From CAIVVT01 sp963757265 (lineage in GTDB: Bacteria; Acidobacteriota; Terriglobia; Bryobacterales; Bryobacteraceae), in the NCBI GenBank assembly GCA_963757265.1, contig CAVWRA010000004.1, positions 1 to 64,000 on the forward strand: a stretch of DNA of 64,000 nt, written 5' to 3'. Made by a program: the position numbers and the translations under genes. The notes beneath the pieces were generated by a model. The model saw nothing but the letters and a program-made list of their open reading frames with translations. It was not told the origin of the DNA and made no database searches. Shown piece by piece: positions 7,169-16,080 of the stretch (the first letter of the stretch is position 1; each line of letters begins with the position of its first letter).

Positions 7169-9649
7169 CTATTTCACGACCACCGAAGTTTGCGGGGCCG
7201 TGGCGTGGATCTGAATCAGCTTGGAGTCACGCAGCGTGAATTCGGCCACCGCGATGGGTGAGGTCCCGGCCGCCAGGGCCTCGAATTTCATCGTCAGCAG
7301 AGTGCCCGAACCGGCCACTCCGCCGGAGCCGGGCAGGCGCTGCAGCTGGATCATCGTCTCGCCGCCTTCCCTGGAAGGCACGGTCGAGAAGATCACCTCG
7401 GTGTTGTCCTTGCCCAGGAACCCGCCCTGCTGCACGTCAACCAGTTTCAACACGGCGGGGTCGTATTTGAGACGCATCGGCGCCGCGGCCAGATCCCGCA
7501 CGTTGGCCACTTTCATCTGGACCGTGAAAGTCGAGCCCACCGCGACCTGCGGGGCCGAGGCAACCAGCGAGACCACGGGCCCGCCCGGCGCGGCGCTGGC
7601 CGGCGGCGGCGGGGGCGGCGGCGCGGCATTCAAGGGGGCGGCGGCAACGGGCGCGCCGGCCGCGGGCGCAGCCGGCGGGGCTGCCTGGGCCACTTCCGGC
7701 CGGCTGGCGGACTGCTCTTGGATCTGAGCTTCCGCCTCCTTGGGCGGGTTGGAGGCAGGCCTCGATTCCGCGGGCTTCAGTTCGGCCTTCGGCGCGGCGG
7801 CGGGCGTGGCCAAGGCCTCCGGACGGTGCCGGACCTTCCACACCTGCTCCACGCCGGAGCCCACGGCGCGGGTGTTTTCAACCGTCAATTCGGGTGCGCG
7901 GACGATGTGCGGGATCAGCACAACCAATATCTCCTGGGTGTTGTTGTCGGTGCTGGACGAGGAGAAGAGCCGCCCCAGCAGCGGCACGTTCATCAGCCCG
8001 GGGAAGCCGTTGCGCGTTGAGGTCTGGGTCAGCTGCATCAGCCCGCCGATGACGGTCGCCTGGCCCTCCCTCAGGCGGATGATGTGACTGACCTTGCGCT
8101 GGCCGATGACCGGCTGCGACAAACCGCCGAGATTGAGGGTCGAGGCGATCGTGGAGATCTCCAGGTCCACCTGCATCGAGACCTCGTCGGCGCCGTGGAC
8201 GCGCGGCGTAATCTCCACATTGACGCCGATATCGGCGAACTGGAACTGCGTCTGCGCGTAAGGCAGACCGCCGGTCGTGCCCACGCCCGACTGGAAGCTG
8301 CCCGAGGCATACGGGTAACGCTCGCCGATTTTCAGCGAAGCCTTCTGCCCCTCGACGCCGCGCAGTTGCGGCGCGGTGACGATCCGGCCGCGCACGTCGG
8401 ACAGCATGGCCTGAATCATGCCCCCCGGCATGGTGACCGACCAGCTATTCGAACCGAGGTGGCCGATCTGCGAAAGCAGGACGCCGGCGGTGCTGGCGGT
8501 GCCGCTGCCGGAGGCGGTCGAGGTTGTAGTGGCCGGGGTGGAAGTGATGGTGGAGCTCAGCCCGGCCGTTCCACCCGAGGTGATACTGGCGGCGAGCTGC
8601 TGTGAAAGATCCTTGTTGACTTCGATCACGAGCATGTTGACGAGGACCTCGGACTTGGGCTTGTCGAGGTCCAGGATGATCTTCTCGGCCAGGTCGACCT
8701 GGTCGCGGGTGCCGCGCACCACGATGGCGTTCTGCGAGTTGACGGAAAAAATGCTGCGGAAATTGGCCACCGTGCGCACGGCGGTGAAGACCTCCTGCAG
8801 TTCGGGCGCGGAAGTGATGTTGGAAAGGTAAAAAACGCGCGTGACGTGGTCCTCGTAGTCGCGCCGCTTGGCCACGGATTCCTGGGTTACGAAAATGGCG
8901 TTGGCCGACACGGGCTTCCAGAAAGTGTGGGTCATCAGGGCGAGGTAGTCCAGCGTGTCCTCGAGTGAGCTGTTCTTGAGATCCAGGGAGAACTTCTTGG
9001 CGTCCGCCGGCATGTCGGGGTCGAAAAGCACATTGATGGCGGCCATCGTCCCCACGGTCTCGTAAAGCGTCTTCAGCGATTGATTGGAGATCTTGAGATC
9101 CAGCGGCTGGACCGGGACCGGCCGCAGTTGGGGCGGCGCCAGCATGTCCGCTTCGTGCTGCTCCGATTCCTTGTGTGCTAACTGGGCCGGCGTCAGGCCC
9201 GCCTCATGGGGGCTCTCCGGCGCCGCGCCGCCCTTTGCCTGGCGCTGCTTTTCACGCTCGATCATGCCCAGCGTGCGGCGGATCTCCTGCTCGGCGGAGG
9301 TGGAGGAGGGGTCGATGGTGAAAGCCTTGTTGAATTCGGCCAGGGCCTCGTTGAGCTTCCCGTCGGTGCGCAGCTTCTCGGCGCGCTGGACGTGCATCTG
9401 CCCGGCCTCGAAGCGCACGCGGCGCGTCAACAACTGGTAGTGGAGGTCGGAGGGATCGGAGGCCAACGCCTGCTCGTACTTTTCCAGCGCCTTGTCGAAT
9501 TCCTGCTGTTGTTCGAACTGTGCGCCTTCGGCGGCCAGCCGGTCACCCTTCTTGGTCTTCGCCGCGGCCGGCAGGGCCCCGGCCGACAGGACGACCAGGG
9601 CCATTGCCGGGGCCGTGAAGATTGCTACTAACCGATTGATCTTCAACAT
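7169..9649 (-). CDS. TPR-secretin (GspD/PilQ superfamily) with C-terminal cohesin-like domain
   Basis: An 826-residue outer-membrane channel protein. In order: signal peptide (1-30), TPR-like repeats (about 34-140), an STN/N0-like domain near 175-260 and an N1-like ring domain (VFYLSNITSAPELQEVFTA). The secretin core covers about 335-590 with IVTAPQLRGVEGQKASLKIG, VEITPRVHG, LREGQATVIGGLM, VPLLGRLF and VLIPHIVR. A Pro/Ala-rich linker (about 620-700) leads to a cohesin-like domain with VGSTFTVQMKVANV and MRLKYDPAVLKLVDVQQGGFL. Secretin plus cohesin is an arrangement I know from acidobacteria; the cohesin domain may bind a partner on the cell surface. Directly downstream are two pseudopilins. 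It is divergent from smpB. Confidence 0.9.
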   Translation of the reverse strand: MLKINRLVAIFTAPAMALVVLSAGALPAAAKTKKGDRLAAEGAQFEQQQEFDKALEKYEQALASDPSDLHYQLLTRRVRFEAGQMHVQRAEKLRTDGKLNEALAEFNKAFTIDPSSTSAEQEIRRTLGMIEREKQRQAKGGAAPESPHEAGLTPAQLAHKESEQHEADMLAPPQLRPVPVQPLDLKISNQSLKTLYETVGTMAAINVLFDPDMPADAKKFSLDLKNSSLEDTLDYLALMTHTFWKPVSANAIFVTQESVAKRRDYEDHVTRVFYLSNITSAPELQEVFTAVRTVANFRSIFSVNSQNAIVVRGTRDQVDLAEKIILDLDKPKSEVLVNMLVIEVNKDLSQQLAASITSGGTAGLSSTITSTPATTTSTASGSGTASTAGVLLSQIGHLGSNSWSVTMPGGMIQAMLSDVRGRIVTAPQLRGVEGQKASLKIGERYPYASGSFQSGVGTTGGLPYAQTQFQFADIGVNVEITPRVHGADEVSMQVDLEISTIASTLNLGGLSQPVIGQRKVSHIIRLREGQATVIGGLMQLTQTSTRNGFPGLMNVPLLGRLFSSSSTDNNTQEILVVLIPHIVRAPELTVENTRAVGSGVEQVWKVRHRPEALATPAAAPKAELKPAESRPASNPPKEAEAQIQEQSASRPEVAQAAPPAAPAAGAPVAAAPLNAAPPPPPPPASAAPGGPVVSLVASAPQVAVGSTFTVQMKVANVRDLAAAPMRLKYDPAVLKLVDVQQGGFLGKDNTEVIFSTVPSREGGETMIQLQRLPGSGGVAGSGTLLTMKFEALAAGTSPIAVAEFTLRDSKLIQIHATAPQTSVVVK

Positions 9650-9782
9650 TTTAGGTTCAATCCGAATGAGTCTGCCGCGGGCCGGGGCGTGCTATTCTGG
9701 TGTGTTCCCATCCACTGAGCCGGGAGACACCACGCCCTCAAATGTCTGACGCAGCGGACCCGGCAGGCGTGGAGGTGAATAC

Positions 9783-10262
9783 ATGGCCCGCGATCAGACA
9801 GCCTTCAAACTCGTCACCGATAACCGCAAGGCGTACCACGATTACTTCATCCTCGACCGGATCGAGGCCGGTCTGGTGTTGAGCGGTACGGAGATCAAGT
9901 CGGCGCGCGAGGGCAAGGTGCAGTTGCGCGAGGCCTACGCCGACATCCTGGACGGCGAGGCGTGGCTCATGAACGCCCACTTCAGCCCCTATTCCCACGG
10001 CAACATCTGGAACCACGACCCGACCAAAAAGCGCAAGCTGCTGCTGCATCGCAAGGAGATCGACAAGCTGACGGGCAAGGCGCTGGAAAAAGGCCTGACG
10101 CTGATTCCGCTGAAGATGTATCTAAAGCATGGCCTGCTGAAATGCGAACTGGGCGTGTGCCGCGGCAAGAAGTTCCACGACAAACGCGCCGCCGAGGCCG
10201 AACGCGAGCAGGAACGCGACGCGCGCCAGTCGATGAACCTGCGAAATTCACGCAATCTCTAG
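9783..10262 (+). CDS. smpB: SsrA-binding protein SmpB
   Basis: tmRNA-binding protein for ribosome rescue by trans-translation, in the cytoplasm. The 159-residue product has the full SmpB pattern: NRKAYHDYFILDRIEAGLVL, SGTEIKSAREGKVQLREAY, HFSPYSHGNIWNHDP, RKRKLLLHRKEI-type stretch, LIPLKMYLKHGLLKCELGV and a basic C-terminal tail (GKKFHDKRAAEAEREQERD). The length is normal. It is divergent from the secretin gene and followed about 50 nt later by pepA. The tmRNA gene ssrA was not found in the window. Confidence 0.95.
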   Translation: MARDQTAFKLVTDNRKAYHDYFILDRIEAGLVLSGTEIKSAREGKVQLREAYADILDGEAWLMNAHFSPYSHGNIWNHDPTKKRKLLLHRKEIDKLTGKALEKGLTLIPLKMYLKHGLLKCELGVCRGKKFHDKRAAEAEREQERDARQSMNLRNSRNL

Positions 10263-10315
10263 GGATGACAAGAGCTTAGGCACGGATAGGACCGATCGGA
10301 CCAAGACCAATCAAC

Positions 10316-11864
10316 ATGCAAATCACACTCACTCCTACGCCCGCCGCCGAACTCCAGTGCGGCGCACTGGTCGCACTGTGTTTCTCTCGCGGCAACAATG
10401 GCGGCGAAGACGCCCGCGACAGCGCGGCCGCCGCGCCGGAGACTGTTCCGGCCAGCCTGGACGCCTGGACCAACGGATGGGTCGGGGAGGTTTACGCCGC
10501 CAAGGAGCTCACTGGCAAGGCGCTGGAAACATCGCTCCTGCACCGCCCGGCGGGGCTCCAGGCGGCGCGGTTGCTGCTGGCCGGGTGCGGCAAGCGGGCC
10601 AGGTTCGGCACGCCCGAGGCGCGGAAGCTGGCCGGCGCGGCGCTGCGCACGTTGAAGGACAAGGGGGTCTCTGACATCGGCCTGGCGCTGGAAGGCGAGC
10701 TGGTGTCGGAGCAGATGATCGAGGCGCTGGCCGAGGGCTTTCTGCTGGGCGATTTCGAGCCCGACGTCTACAAAACCGATCCCAAGAAGGGCGAGAAGCG
10801 CGTCGAGCGCGTGTGCATCGCGGTGCCGGAACAGACGGCGGCGCTCGAGCAGGCGCTGGAGCGCGGGCGCGTGATTGGGGAAGCCCAGAACTACACCCGC
10901 GCGCTGGTCAACGAGCCGTCCAACCTGATGACGCCGCGCATCCTGGCCGACCACGCCCGCAGCATGGCCGCTGAGCAGGGGCTGGAGTGCGAGGTGCTGG
11001 ACGAGGCGCGGATGAAACAGCTTGGATTCGGGTCGCTGCTGGGCGTCGCGCAGGGCTCCGTCGAGCCGCCGTGCCTGATCGTTCTGAAATACGTTCCAGC
11101 CGCGGCCGCCGCGGGCGCCGAAAACCCGCCCGCCGACCACCTGGCGCTGGTGGGCAAGGGCGTCACGTTCGACAGCGGCGGCATCTCGATCAAGCCCTCC
11201 GAGGGCATGGAGAAGATGAAGTACGACATGGCCGGCGCGGCCACGGTGCTGGGCGCCATGCGGGCCTTCGGCGCAGTTGAAGCCGGCCGTGCGGGTGACC
11301 GGTTTCGCCCCCTGCGTCGAGAACATGGTGAGTGGCAATGCGCAGCGGCCGGGCGACATTGTCAAGACCTATCTCGGCAAGACGGTCGAGGTGCTCAACA
11401 CCGACGCCGAAGGCCGGTTGATCCTGGCCGATGCGCTGACCTACGCGGTGCGGCAGGGATGCACGCACCTGGTGGACGCGGCCACGCTGACCGGGGCCAT
11501 CGCCATCGCGCTGGGCCACCTCTATGCGGGCGTCTTCTCCAACAACGAGGAGCTGCAGGGCAGGGTGTTGGCCGCGGGCAAGACGGAAGGCGAGCGGCTG
11601 TGGCCGTTCCCGATGGACGAGGACTACAACGACTACCTGAAGAGCGCCTTCGCCGATCTGCCCAACATTGGCGGGCGCTATGGCGGTTCCATCACGGCGT
11701 CGAAGTTCCTCGAGAACTTCGTGGAAAAGAAGCCCTGGGTGCACCTCGACATCGCCTCCACCGCCTGGCTCGACGATTCCAAGCCCTACCTGGCCAAAGG
11801 CCCGACGGGGCTGCCCATTCGAACCTTCATCCGGCTGGCGCTGGATTGGACTGTTAAGAACTGA
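10316..11864 (+). CDS. pepA: leucyl aminopeptidase PepA, single +1 frameshift
   Basis: M17 family dinuclear-metal aminopeptidase. The first frame carries NYTRALVNEPSNLMTPR, then VGKGVTFDSGGISIKPSEGM and KYDMAGAATVLGAM with metal and catalytic residues. The second frame continues with the M17 signature NTDAEGRLILADAL, VDAATLTGAIAIALGH and a normal C terminus. The switch falls at 11270-11271: removing one G from TTCGGCGC restores RAFAQLKPAVRV, the expected family sequence. The repaired gene would be 515 residues, a usual size. As written, the first frame runs on to 11857 with nonsense. A sequencing or assembly error is the simplest explanation; a true mutation is possible. Confidence 0.9.
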
Positions 11865-11896
11865 CGCGCTTTGTGGCGCAGGCACTGTTGTGTGGC

Positions 11897-11935
11897 GCAG
11901 GCATTCTTGCCTGCCGCGTTGACATTCGTGTCAAC
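11897..11935. repeat. two adjacent perfect hairpins, REP-like
   Basis: Two short inverted repeats lie back to back downstream of pepA: GCAGGCA-TTCT-TGCCTGC (11897-11914) and GTTGACA-TTCG-TGTCAAC (11918-11935), each with a 7-bp perfect stem and a 4-nt loop. The first is preceded by a repeat of its own 5' half (TGTGGCGCAGGCA occurs twice, about 11873 and 11891). There is no T-run, so an intrinsic terminator is doubtful. A repetitive extragenic palindrome or an mRNA 3'-end stabiliser fits better. The remainder of this gap, up to the insertion sequence, shows no gene. Confidence 0.55.
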
Positions 11936-12025
11936 GTCTGGCTGCTCTCGCCTCCAGCCCCCTCGCTGACGACCTGCACCCGAGCGGAGGCACTAATTCG
12001 CCCGACGGAATTGGCGATTGTGTGT

Positions 12026-13632
12026 GAGCCTGTCGGAGAGAAGTAATCGCCGAGGCCTCACTCGTCGGGCGCAGGCGGTTTGGCGTGCGGTTAGCGCATG
12101 CGGGCGGCAAGCGGCGTGAGTTGGCGGAGCGCGCATGGGTCCCGGCAACGCGCTCGGGCAGGTCCGATCCCTTCACACCGCCAGCGCGTGGCGATGGAGC
12201 TTGAGCAGGTTGTGGGTCAGGCAGATCAGTTTCCACTCGGCCTGCACTTTTTGGAGGCCGCGCAGCGCGAATTGGCGGAATCCGCGCTGTTGTTTGATGT
12301 GTCCGATCACCGGCTCGACGATCGTTTTTCGGGTGCGGTAGATCGCTTGTCCCACGGCGCTGCGGATCGCTGCCCGCATCCGCGTGGCGAGCGGATGATC
12401 GGCCCGCAGCCGTGAGCCGCCCGTGCCGCCGCGCCCATCGGGTGAAACCAGCACGGTCATCGGCGTCAGCGCGGGATCGAGCAGACTCTCGGTGTCCCAA
12501 TAGCCCGCGTCGGCCAGCAGGACTTGCGGCGCCTGGCCCAGTGCGGCGCTGGCCGCCGCCGCCATGGGCAGCAGCTGCTGCCGGTCGTTGACCTGCTGCG
12601 TGATCTCGGCCGCCACTACGATTTGCGCGTGTCCATCCACCGCCAATTGCGCGTTGTAGCCCTGCACCACGGTCTTGATTCCGTTGTCGTACACCATGCG
12701 CGAATCCGGGTCCGTGAAATTGTAGTGGCGCGTCGGCATTTCCGCTTCCCGCCGCGCGCGGGTCAGGCGCGCTTTGGTCTTTTCGCGCTGCGCCAGGCTC
12801 TCTGGCGGCGGCTCATGGTCCTTGCGCCGGCGTCCACTCTTGCGCTTTGGATGCTGCCGCTCGGCTTGTGCCAGCTTCTGCTGCGCCTCCTGCTCCAGCT
12901 CGCGTTTGGCCTGGCGCAACTTTTCCAACCGCTGTTGCGCGTCCGCCAACTCGGGCGGCAATTCGTCGCCCCGTCGTGCCTGGCCAAAGCGCACGTCCTC
13001 CGCGGCGTCAACGCGCGCGGCTTCGGCCAGCAGCCGATCCACCAGCACCCGCAACCGCTGCTCCTGCTGATCCAGATCCCGATATCTCAGCGAACGCGCC
13101 GGGCTGGCATTGGCCTGCACCTTCGTGCCGTCGATCACCACCGTGCCCAGCTTCACCAGCCCCGCCCGCTGGCACAGCCGCAAAGCCTGCGCAAAGAGCT
13201 TCGCCAGCGCCTCCAGATGCTGCTGCCGGAAGGCCGCGATGGTGTCGTGATCGGGGTGCTGGTCGGCGGCCAGATAACGGAAGGCCAGATCATCGTAGGT
13301 CGCCCGCTCGATGCGCCGCGAACTCGGCCGGCCCGTGGCATAGGCGTACAGCAGCAAGCGCGTCAGCATCAGCGGATGATAGGCCGCCAGCCCGCGCCCG
13401 TCGTTGCGCTCGTAGACGGAGTAGATCTCGCTGAGATCCAGCGTGTCCGCCACATCCGCGATGAACCGCGCCAGATGCCCCTCGGGCAACCAGTCCTGCA
13501 GCGCCGGCGGCAGCAAGAACGGCTGATCCAGAGAACAGGTCCGGAATCTCTTCATCACTCCGATTGGATGAATTCCGCACCCGCCCAGCACCAGGTTTTC
13601 AATGCGCGCCAGAATCTATCTCCGACAGACTC
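12026..13632 (-). mobile_element. IS1182-family insertion sequence, complete with TIRs and probable TSD
   Basis: The ends carry imperfect 16-bp terminal inverted repeats: GAGCCTGTCGGAGAGA at 12026-12041, and at 13617-13632 the complement reads GAGTCTGTCGGAGATA (2 mismatches). Immediately outside both ends is GTGT (12022-12025 and 13633-13636), a probable 4-bp target duplication. The 1607-bp element holds one intact transposase gene on the minus strand. It inserted between pepA and a minus-strand small gene; no interrupted reading frame is apparent when the flanks are joined. Confidence 0.8.
12173..13555 (-). CDS. IS1182 family transposase
   Basis: DDE transposase with the IS1182 architecture. 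The N-terminal DUF772-like domain reads PALQDWLPEGHLARFIADV, then HPLMLTRLLLYAYATGRPS and RIERATYDDLAFRYLAADQ, followed by HPDHDTIAAFRQQH. The catalytic core shows VVIDGTKVQANAS (first Asp), LLADAGYWDTESLL (second Asp) and IVEPVIGHIKQQRGFRQF (Glu with the downstream motif). A charged coiled-coil insertion rich in Arg, Glu and Lys lies in the middle. All catalytic residues and the full length are present, so the element may be active. ATG 13555 is preferred to the upstream alternative start because the family begins MKRFR. Confidence 0.92.
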   Translation of the reverse strand: MKRFRTCSLDQPFLLPPALQDWLPEGHLARFIADVADTLDLSEIYSVYERNDGRGLAAYHPLMLTRLLLYAYATGRPSSRRIERATYDDLAFRYLAADQHPDHDTIAAFRQQHLEALAKLFAQALRLCQRAGLVKLGTVVIDGTKVQANASPARSLRYRDLDQQEQRLRVLVDRLLAEAARVDAAEDVRFGQARRGDELPPELADAQQRLEKLRQAKRELEQEAQQKLAQAERQHPKRKSGRRRKDHEPPPESLAQREKTKARLTRARREAEMPTRHYNFTDPDSRMVYDNGIKTVVQGYNAQLAVDGHAQIVVAAEITQQVNDRQQLLPMAAAASAALGQAPQVLLADAGYWDTESLLDPALTPMTVLVSPDGRGGTGGSRLRADHPLATRMRAAIRSAVGQAIYRTRKTIVEPVIGHIKQQRGFRQFALRGLQKVQAEWKLICLTHNLLKLHRHALAV

Positions 13633-13706
13633 GTGTGCTGTCCCGGGGGCTGCGCGAGACGCAGCACGCCCGCTCCCTGACGGTCGCGGTTCAGAAGAGG
13701 GTTCGG

Positions 13707-14117
13707 CTAATCGAGACTCTCGGGCCGCAGCTCGATGTTCTTCTCGCCGGCGGCCTTCTTCTCTTTGTACTTCTTCACCCAGGCTTCCCAGCTTTTGCCG
13801 GCGGCGGTGTCGCGGCCGCTGAAGTCGATGGCCGCGATGTCGACGAAGCGGATGGCCAGCTTGACGTCACGATCGGCCGGGATCAGGCGCACATAGGACT
13901 CGGTCAGGGGGAGGCCGCTGGTGCGGTCAAAGATGTAGCCCTCGACGGACCAGCCGTCGTGGCGCGTGATCGTCACGTCGCCGCGGTAATCGAAGGCCTT
14001 TTCGAGCGCCTCGCGCAGCTCTTCCTCGGCCGCCGGCTGCAGCGCCAGCCCCTGCAGCTGCTCGCGCTGGGCGGCGGCGGAAGGCGCCTCCAGGTCCATG
14101 CGTTGCGGTTCACTCAT
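13707..14117 (-). CDS. hypothetical protein next to hpnH, 136 aa
   Basis: No family recognised. The product is soluble-looking and acidic at the N terminus, with the pattern EELREALEKAFDYRGDVTIT, GWSVEGYIFDRTSGLPL and IRFVDIAAIDFSGRDTAAGK, ending in a Lys-rich tail. The beta-rich middle resembles small nucleotide- or sugar-binding folds, but no motif is diagnostic. ATG 14117 lies 17 nt after the stop of hpnH on the same strand, so the two are almost certainly co-transcribed, and a role in hopanoid modification is a context guess only. The long open frame upstream of this start overlaps hpnH in another frame and was discounted. Confidence 0.65.
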   Translation of the reverse strand: MSEPQRMDLEAPSAAAQREQLQGLALQPAAEEELREALEKAFDYRGDVTITRHDGWSVEGYIFDRTSGLPLTESYVRLIPADRDVKLAIRFVDIAAIDFSGRDTAAGKSWEAWVKKYKEKKAAGEKNIELRPESLD

Positions 14118-14134
14118 CGGGATGCCGCCCGGCT

Positions 14135-15247
14135 TCAGACATTCACTTCTTTCCGCGGCCCGTCCGCGGCGCCGATCTGCACCAGGGCAGGCCGCGGCCC
14201 AGCATCGAGATCGCGCCGCGCCTGGGCGTCCGGGTAGAGGGAGGAAAACGTCGCGCGGATGGTCGCCAGGAAACCCTTCAGCGAATGGAAGGTGTCGTTG
14301 ACCGCGGAAGCCTCGTAGCCCGAGTGGACCATGCAGTTGGCGCACTTCGGGTTGCCGGACTCGGCGCCGTAACGGTGCCATTCGGTGGCTTCCATCAGCT
14401 CGCCGAAGCTGTCGGCGTAGCCGTCCTGCAGCAGGTAGCAGGGCTTCTGCCAGCCGAATACGTTGAAGGTCGGCATGCCCCACGGCGTGCAGGCGTAGTC
14501 GCGCCGGCCCATCAGGAACTCGAGGAACAAGGGCGACTGGTTGAAGACCCAATCGCGCTTGCGGTTGGAGAGGATGGCGCGGAACAGGCTGCGCGTGCGC
14601 TCCTTGGCCAGGAAATTCGACTGGTCGGGCGCCTTGTCGTAGGCGTAGCCCGGCGAGAGCATCATGCCCTCCACGCCCAGCTCCATCATTTCATCGAAGA
14701 ACGCGCGCACGCTCACCGGGTCGGCGCCGTCGAACAGCGTAGTGTTGGTGGTGACGCGGAAACCGCGCCGGACGGCCTCGCGGATGCCCGCCAGGGCCAG
14801 TTCGTAGCCGCCCTCCTTGCACACCGAGAGGTCGTGGTGCTCCTTCTGGCCGTCCATGTGCACGGACAGGGTCAGGTACTTCGAGGGCTGGAAGAGGCCG
14901 ATCTTGGCGCTCAGCAGCAGCGCGTTGGTGCACAGGTAGACGTACTTCCTGCGCGCCACCAGGCCGGCCACGATTTCGCCGATCTGGGGATGCAGCAAGG
15001 GCTCGCCGCCCGGAATGGAGACCATCGGCGCGCCGCACTCCTCGACCGCCCGGAAGCACTCATCGGGCGAGAGGTTCATTCTCAGGATGTGGGCCGGGTA
15101 TTGGATCTTGCCGCAGCCGGCGCAGGCCAGGTTGCAGCGGAACAGCGGCTCGAGCATCAGCACGAGCGGGTAGCGGCTGCGGCCCAGCAGACGCTGCTGG
15201 AGAACGTAGGTCGCCACCGTCCACATCTGGGAGACCGGAACTGGCAT
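14135..15247 (-). CDS. hpnH: HpnH, radical-SAM adenosylhopane synthase
   Basis: Radical-SAM enzyme that joins the 5'-deoxyadenosyl group to diploptene, the first step in making C35 extended hopanoids. The sequence shows the SAM cluster motif CNLACAGCGKIQYP (CxxxCxxC), SIPGGEPLLHPQIGE, KYVYLCTNALLL, the family's LSVHMDGQKEHHD and a C-terminal PCYLLQDGYADSFGELM and PKCANCMVHSGYE with further Cys residues. The 370-residue length is about the family norm. No other hopanoid genes (shc, hpnG) are in the window. It is transcribed divergently from a TetR regulator, with a strong palindrome 16-37 nt upstream of its ATG. Confidence 0.92.
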   Translation of the reverse strand: MPVPVSQMWTVATYVLQQRLLGRSRYPLVLMLEPLFRCNLACAGCGKIQYPAHILRMNLSPDECFRAVEECGAPMVSIPGGEPLLHPQIGEIVAGLVARRKYVYLCTNALLLSAKIGLFQPSKYLTLSVHMDGQKEHHDLSVCKEGGYELALAGIREAVRRGFRVTTNTTLFDGADPVSVRAFFDEMMELGVEGMMLSPGYAYDKAPDQSNFLAKERTRSLFRAILSNRKRDWVFNQSPLFLEFLMGRRDYACTPWGMPTFNVFGWQKPCYLLQDGYADSFGELMEATEWHRYGAESGNPKCANCMVHSGYEASAVNDTFHSLKGFLATIRATFSSLYPDAQARRDLDAGPRPALVQIGAADGPRKEVNV

Positions 15248-15262
15248 AGGCTGAAAATCGCG

Positions 15263-15284
15263 AAAGCGAACTCTCTTTCGCTTT
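15263..15284. promoter_or_regulatory. 22-bp palindrome, candidate TetR operator between hpnH and tetR
   Basis: Perfect 8-bp arms AAAGCGAA and TTCGCTTT separated by CTCTCT, located in the 87-bp divergent gap. The site is within the likely promoter of hpnH and just upstream of a GATAAT hexamer (15300-15305) that could be the -10 of the TetR gene, so one dimeric repressor could control both. The size and symmetry suit TetR-family operators, which are commonly 15-30 bp palindromes. Binding is inferred. Confidence 0.55.
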
Positions 15285-15334
15285 TACCATTCCAGCTGCG
15301 ATAATGTCAATGGAGGCGGGAGGAAGCCGGGCGC

Positions 15335-16015
15335 ATGTTGAAGATCCAGAAGACCATGGCGGCTGGCGCGGCGGGCGGAAGCTCGAGTGCCGCCGTGCGC
15401 CGGACGCCCTTGCAGGAGCGCAGCGCGGATACGGTGGAGCAGATCCTCGCGGCGGCGTCGGGACTGCTCGGCCGGATGCCGGCCGGAGAGCTCACGACCA
15501 GCCTGATCGCCGGCGAGGCGGGCATCTCGGTGGGCGGGCTGTACCGCTTTTTCCCCGACAAGCAATCGATCATCGACGCCCTGGCGGTGCGGCACATGGA
15601 GGATTTCAAGGCCGCGCTGTTGCGCCGCGTGGCGCGATTGGCGCTGGCCGACGGGCCGACGTTCTTGAGCCGGATCATCGACGCCTACGTGGCCTTTCTG
15701 GACGAACGGCCGGATTTCCGCGCCATCGCGCTGGGCCGTCACGTCAGCGCGCAAGCGCGCCAGAGCCAGGCGCAACCGGACTCGGGGCCGGCGGCGCTGT
15801 TGCGTTGGTTTCTGATGAAGCGGCTGGGCGTGAGCAAGGGCGCGGACCTGGATCTGAAGCTGCGGGTCCTGATCGAGACCGGCGAGCGTCTGATCGCCTA
15901 CGCCTACGCGCAGGAAACGGCGGCCGAGCGGCGGCGCGTCATCGCGGAAATGAAGCGGATGCTCTCGAATTACCTCTTTGCGCCCGCCGGGCCGGCGGCG
16001 GAAACGGCCGATTAA
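15335..16015 (+). CDS. TetR/AcrR family transcriptional regulator
   Basis: A 226-residue regulator. After a short Ala/Gly-rich extension the N-terminal HTH is clear: RSADTVEQILAAASGLLG, then LTTSLIAGEAGISVGGLYRF and FPDKQSIIDAL. The rest is the variable all-helical ligand-binding and dimerisation domain. ATG 15335 follows a GGGAGGAAG sequence by about 11 nt; an ATG at 15356 is the alternative. It is divergent from hpnH across a 22-bp palindrome, which suggests control of hopanoid side-chain synthesis or of itself. The ligand is unknown. Confidence 0.85.
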   Translation: MLKIQKTMAAGAAGGSSSAAVRRTPLQERSADTVEQILAAASGLLGRMPAGELTTSLIAGEAGISVGGLYRFFPDKQSIIDALAVRHMEDFKAALLRRVARLALADGPTFLSRIIDAYVAFLDERPDFRAIALGRHVSAQARQSQAQPDSGPAALLRWFLMKRLGVSKGADLDLKLRVLIETGERLIAYAYAQETAAERRRVIAEMKRMLSNYLFAPAGPAAETAD

Positions 16016-16080
16016 ACCCAACTGCAACCACCCTGGGGGCGCAGACCAACGCGCTTCGGGTTATCATCGGAGCCGGACCT

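Noticed and set aside
11268..11280. Programmed frameshifting in pepA
   Set aside because: There is no slippery heptamer or clear downstream structure, and PepA is normally one uninterrupted frame.
12524..13822. 432-residue plus-strand frame across the insertion sequence
   Set aside because: Antisense to an intact transposase and composed of Arg/Gln/Leu-rich shadow sequence.
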